In this document: one piece after another, positions 6,099 to 8,094 of the stretch
How positions within the stretch are numbered: position 1 is the first letter of the stretch
How the letters are laid out: the number at the start of each line of letters is the position of its first letter
Source of the DNA: Defluviitaleaceae bacterium
GTDB lineage: Bacteria > Bacillota_A > Clostridia > Lachnospirales > WQUN01
DNA length: 8,094 nucleotides
NCBI GenBank assembly: GCA_009779525.1
Contig: WREB01000037.1
Coordinates: 1-8,094 of the forward strand
Reading direction: 5' to 3'
Notes under the pieces: model-generated
What the model was told of the DNA's origin: nothing
What the model saw: the letters and a program-made list of their open reading frames with translations, nothing else
Database searches by the model: none
Program-made: the position numbers and the translations under genes

Positions 6099-6821
6099 TT
6101 GGAACGCGTTGAAGTCCCGCTTGTAGGCGGCAGGATTACGCGGGGCGTGGTCAGGAGGGGTGATCATGTCCTGCGGCCCTGCAATGCGAATTCGCCTTTC
6201 GCGCACGAGACGCTACACTGGCTCGAGCGTAAAGGTGTTGGCGCCGCGCCGAAATTTATTGGTCTGGCGGACGACGGGCGCGAGATCACGTCATTTTTAA
6301 AAGGAATCGCGCCGACTGATCTCGGGACCTACGACGGACGCGACGATTGGCGGCCGAGCGAAGGGCAGCTATTTGCGGCGGGAACTATAATAAAGAAACT
6401 GCACGAGGCGCTTTCGGACTATCCAGGCTGCCCGGACGGGTTTACGGTTTGCCATAACGATCTTTCCCCATGCAACTTCATGTTTGAAAACGGCCTGCCC
6501 TACGCGGTCTTCGACTGGGACGCGGCGGGCGTCGGCGAACCTGTCGCCGACCTGGCGTACGCCGCCTGGATGTGGAGTTCGATCGGCGAAAACGAACGAA
6601 CGGCCCGGCAAAAGGGGCGCGAGATAAAAACGCTGCTTGACGCTTACGGGCTTAGCAAAGCCGGGCGCGACACTCTCGCGGAAAAAATCCGCGGACAAAT
6701 GCGGCGTGTCGGAAAATCGTTCGCGGCACGCGGCAACACCGACGGGCTGCGATGGGTCCGCGAAAGCGAAGATTATTTAATTAAAAACGAAGCCGAACTA
6801 TCGAAGCATTTCCGAATGTGA
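6099..6821 (+). CDS. APH/choline-kinase-fold phosphotransferase
   Basis: A 240-aa cytoplasmic protein of the aminoglycoside phosphotransferase (APH) superfamily, expected to transfer phosphate from a nucleotide to a hydroxyl on a small molecule. The N-terminal part has the pattern GGRITRGVVRRGDHVLRP (10-27), followed by NSPFAHETLHWLE (31-43) and APKFIGLADDGREITSF (50-66), typical of a family of small, uncharacterised bacterial APH-like proteins. The catalytic loop is HNDLSPCN: H119, catalytic Asp D121, metal ligand N126. The metal-binding DFG counterpart is FDWDAAG with D139. DLAYAAWMW (151-159) is the usual following helix. Length is shorter than true APH(3') enzymes (about 260-270 aa). Start is TTG at 6099, set by AAAGGA 7 nt upstream and a perfect extended -10. 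The gene is divergent from the LacZ-type gene and precedes a glycosidase on the same strand by 141 bp. Sugar-kinase activity would fit the context but is inference; drug resistance cannot be claimed. Confidence 0.88.
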   Translation: MERVEVPLVGGRITRGVVRRGDHVLRPCNANSPFAHETLHWLERKGVGAAPKFIGLADDGREITSFLKGIAPTDLGTYDGRDDWRPSEGQLFAAGTIIKKLHEALSDYPGCPDGFTVCHNDLSPCNFMFENGLPYAVFDWDAAGVGEPVADLAYAAWMWSSIGENERTARQKGREIKTLLDAYGLSKAGRDTLAEKIRGQMRRVGKSFAARGNTDGLRWVRESEDYLIKNEAELSKHFRM

Positions 6822-6828
6822 TTCGGCG

Positions 6829-6887
6829 AACGGATAACGGCCCGATTCATGGGAACGGTCAGCCAACGGATTATCGGGCCAATTCCG
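6829..6887. repeat. Inverted repeat between kinase and glycosidase genes
   Basis: Perfect 8-bp arms GGCCCGAT (6839-6846) and ATCGGGCC (6873-6880) enclose 26 nt. An outer CGGA (6831-6834) pairs with TCCG (6884-6887). AACGGAT also occurs as a direct repeat at 6829 and 6865. No T-run follows, so it is not a standard intrinsic terminator. It could be an operator, an attenuating hairpin or a remnant. A weak -10-like TATATT lies at 6896-6901, just downstream. Confidence 0.4.
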
Positions 6888-6946
6888 CCGCGCACTATAT
6901 TTAATGTAAACTTGGTCACTGTAGCGAATGAACGATCGATAAATCA

Positions 6947-6953
6947 AAGGGAG
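6947..6953 (+). promoter_or_regulatory. Ribosome binding site of the GH-A gene
   Basis: An AAGGGAG-type purine run lies about 9 nt before ATG 6963. The upstream in-frame ATG at 6849 has no such site, so the shorter start is preferred. Confidence 0.6.
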
Positions 6954-6962
6954 CGTGCCGTA

Positions 6963-7991
6963 ATGGCGAAGCGGATAGTCGGCATTTGCATCGGCGAGGC
7001 GAACGAAAGCAGGATCGACGAGGATTACAGGCTGATGCGCGAGGCGGGGTTCGAATGGATCAGGCAGTATTCCGCCCTTCCGTTCGGCGAAAGCGAAAAC
7101 GACGTAAATCCCAAGCATCTGGAATGCATCGGGGTCTACAAGCGCGCGGCGGCGGCGGGACTGAAGCAGATCGCCGTTTCGCCGATACCCGAGGTTTGGA
7201 TGTTCGACGAAAAGGCGGGCGAGCAGAAGACGAGACGCTGCCTTCCCGATTGGGTCGGCCGGCCCGATTGCGACGAATATTACGACATCGTCTACCGCGC
7301 GATGAAAAGGCTGGCCGAGGACACGAAGGATTATATCGGGATGTGGCAGGTATCTAACGAAATGGACATCAAGGAGTTTCGAGGCGACATGACGCTCGAG
7401 CAGGCGGGGCGGTACCTGGTCGCGTCTGCAAAGGGGCTTCGAGCGGGGAACCCTAGCGCCGTGCTTGGCATCAACCCCGCGAGCTACGACGAGGCGAACG
7501 CAAAGTATCTGTACGACCTCTGCTACGTAGACAACCCCGATTTGCTTGATTACGTCGGGGTCGACGCGTATTTCGGCACCTGGGGCCCGGGCAAGGTCAA
7601 CGATTGGACCGAGGCCATCGATTTTTTGCACGGGCTGACTGACAAGCCGGTATTCATAAATGAATGGGGCTACGCGTCCGAAGGCGGGGAGGCGTTTAGG
7701 GGCAAGACCGGGAGGCCGTGCTTCGAGGACGGGCACTTCCCATACGTATGGCACAAAGAGCATTCCGAGGCGGAGCAGGCCGAATACGCCGCGGCCGGCG
7801 TCCGCTTGCTTCTGACATACCCCAACTGCATGGGGTTCCTCTACTACTCGTGGGGCGACGACGACATATGCTGGCATTGCGGGAAGCCCAACTGCCCGGC
7901 GGAATGCTCATGGGGCATAACGGATGGGAAGAACAACCCGAAGCCCGCATATTTCGCTATGAAAGAGAACGTGCTTAAGTATAACTATTAA
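6963..7991 (+). CDS. Clan GH-A TIM-barrel glycoside hydrolase with a cysteine cluster
   Basis: A 342-aa cytoplasmic protein without signal peptide or accessory domains, consistent with a single (beta/alpha)8 barrel. The acid/base is predicted as E133 in MWQVSNEMD, the end-of-strand-4 Asn-Glu pair of clan GH-A. The nucleophile is predicted as E234 in PVFINEWGYAS, end of strand 7. Other barrel landmarks are FEWIRQYSALPF (30-41), VLGINPA (167-173), LDYVGVDAYFG (195-205) and GFLYYSWGDDD (291-301, strand 8). I cannot place it in a numbered family; GH5, GH39, GH42 and GH53 share this catalytic layout. Directly after strand 8 is an unusual cluster C303-x2-C306-x4-C311-x3-C315, with two more cysteines at 93 and 103. 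The start is ATG 6963 with a purine-rich site upstream; the frame is open from 6849 without one. It likely acts on an imported oligosaccharide alongside the LacZ-type enzyme. A palindromic repeat follows the stop codon. Confidence 0.85.
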   Translation: MAKRIVGICIGEANESRIDEDYRLMREAGFEWIRQYSALPFGESENDVNPKHLECIGVYKRAAAAGLKQIAVSPIPEVWMFDEKAGEQKTRRCLPDWVGRPDCDEYYDIVYRAMKRLAEDTKDYIGMWQVSNEMDIKEFRGDMTLEQAGRYLVASAKGLRAGNPSAVLGINPASYDEANAKYLYDLCYVDNPDLLDYVGVDAYFGTWGPGKVNDWTEAIDFLHGLTDKPVFINEWGYASEGGEAFRGKTGRPCFEDGHFPYVWHKEHSEAEQAEYAAAGVRLLLTYPNCMGFLYYSWGDDDICWHCGKPNCPAECSWGITDGKNNPKPAYFAMKENVLKYNY

Positions 7992-8002
7992 CGGTAAGAA
8001 TA

Positions 8003-8088
8003 GTTGATTCCACTGCATTAACTCTGTTTTGATGTCATTCTGAGGGAGTACAACGACCGAAGAATCATTACAATGCAGTCATATCAAC
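8003..8088. repeat. Nested palindromic repeat element around a TGTCATTCTGAGGGAG-type core
   Basis: Outer arms GTTGAT (8003-8008) / ATCAAC (8083-8088) and ACTGCATT (8012-8019) / AATGCAGT (8072-8079) are perfect inverted repeats separated by matching 3-nt gaps. Inside, ATG (8032-8034) / CAT (8066-8068), ATTCT (8037-8041) / AGAAT (8061-8065) and GG / CC form an imperfect inner hairpin with loop GAGTACAACGA. The core, a TCATTCTGAGGGAG stretch followed by CGACCGAAGAATC, resembles an interspersed non-coding repeat I recall from many bacterial genomes and metagenomes. It starts 11 bp after the glycosidase stop codon and contains no open frame. It may be a REP/MITE-like element or may serve as the transcript end. 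Confidence 0.65.
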
Positions 8089-8094
8089 GTTACA

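Noticed and set aside
6099..6821. Annotation as an aminoglycoside resistance gene
   Set aside because: Only the fold-level motifs are present; the protein is shorter than classical APH(3') enzymes and its context is carbohydrate metabolism, so resistance is unsupported.
6849..6962. The 38-codon N-terminal extension of the GH-A frame
   Set aside because: No ribosome binding site precedes 6849, the sequence runs through an inverted repeat, and the enzyme fold begins at MAKRIVGICI.
6798..7877. A 359-codon open frame on the minus strand opposite the GH-A gene
   Set aside because: Rich in Pro, Arg, Val and Ala with no recognisable domain. It is an antisense shadow of a gene with clear catalytic motifs and lacks a convincing ribosome binding site.
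7992..8094. Simple intrinsic terminator after the GH-A gene
   Set aside because: The hairpin arms are present but no T-run follows on the plus strand. The structure fits a repeat element better, although a role in ending transcripts is not excluded.

Overview
The window looks like a carbohydrate-use neighbourhood from a bacterium, most likely a gut-type or sediment anaerobe of the Bacillota (Clostridia) or Spirochaetota. This is an inference from the gene families (ChvE-type sugar-binding lipoprotein, LacZ-type GH2 enzyme, small cupin, APH-fold kinase), moderately GC-rich coding DNA with AT-rich intergenic promoters, frequent purine-rich ribosome binding sites and two TTG starts. The sequence alone does not settle the phylum.

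Layout. Positions 1-2238 (minus strand) hold a two-gene unit: a ChvE-like periplasmic sugar-binding lipoprotein, then 39 nt further on a membrane sensor (TM - Cache-like extracellular domain - TM - HAMP) that runs off the left edge of the window. Positions 2239-2467 are a divergent regulatory region rich in short palindromes. A 115-aa metal-binding cupin (2468-2815, plus) follows. It ends tail-to-tail with, and overlaps by 9 bp, a 1051-aa LacZ-type glycoside hydrolase (2807-5962, minus). A 136-bp divergent region (5963-6098) carries two near mirror-image extended -10 promoters. Next come an APH/choline-kinase-fold phosphotransferase (6099-6821, TTG start) and a cytoplasmic clan GH-A glycosidase (6963-7991), both on the plus strand. 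The last 100 bp hold a composite palindromic repeat built around a motif I recognise from many bacterial genomes.

How the genes may work together (inference). The lipoprotein would bind a sugar outside the membrane and could present it to the adjacent sensor, as ChvE does for VirA or as RbsB and GGBP do for Trg. The two glycosidases lack signal peptides and would act on imported oligosaccharides. No ABC ATPase or permease is visible, so import genes must lie elsewhere or left of the window. The APH-fold protein could phosphorylate a sugar or a drug-like small molecule; its substrate cannot be read from the sequence.

Most notable observations: (i) a C-x2-C-x4-C-x3-C cysteine cluster inserted after a late barrel strand of the GH-A enzyme; (ii) an 18-residue insertion beside the N102-equivalent and a tyrosine in place of the E. 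coli H540-equivalent in the LacZ homologue; (iii) the binding-protein/sensor pairing without a transporter; (iv) the mirrored promoters; (v) the nested palindromic repeat at the right end. I see no CRISPR array, tRNA, rRNA or transposase, and no clearly new multi-gene system.
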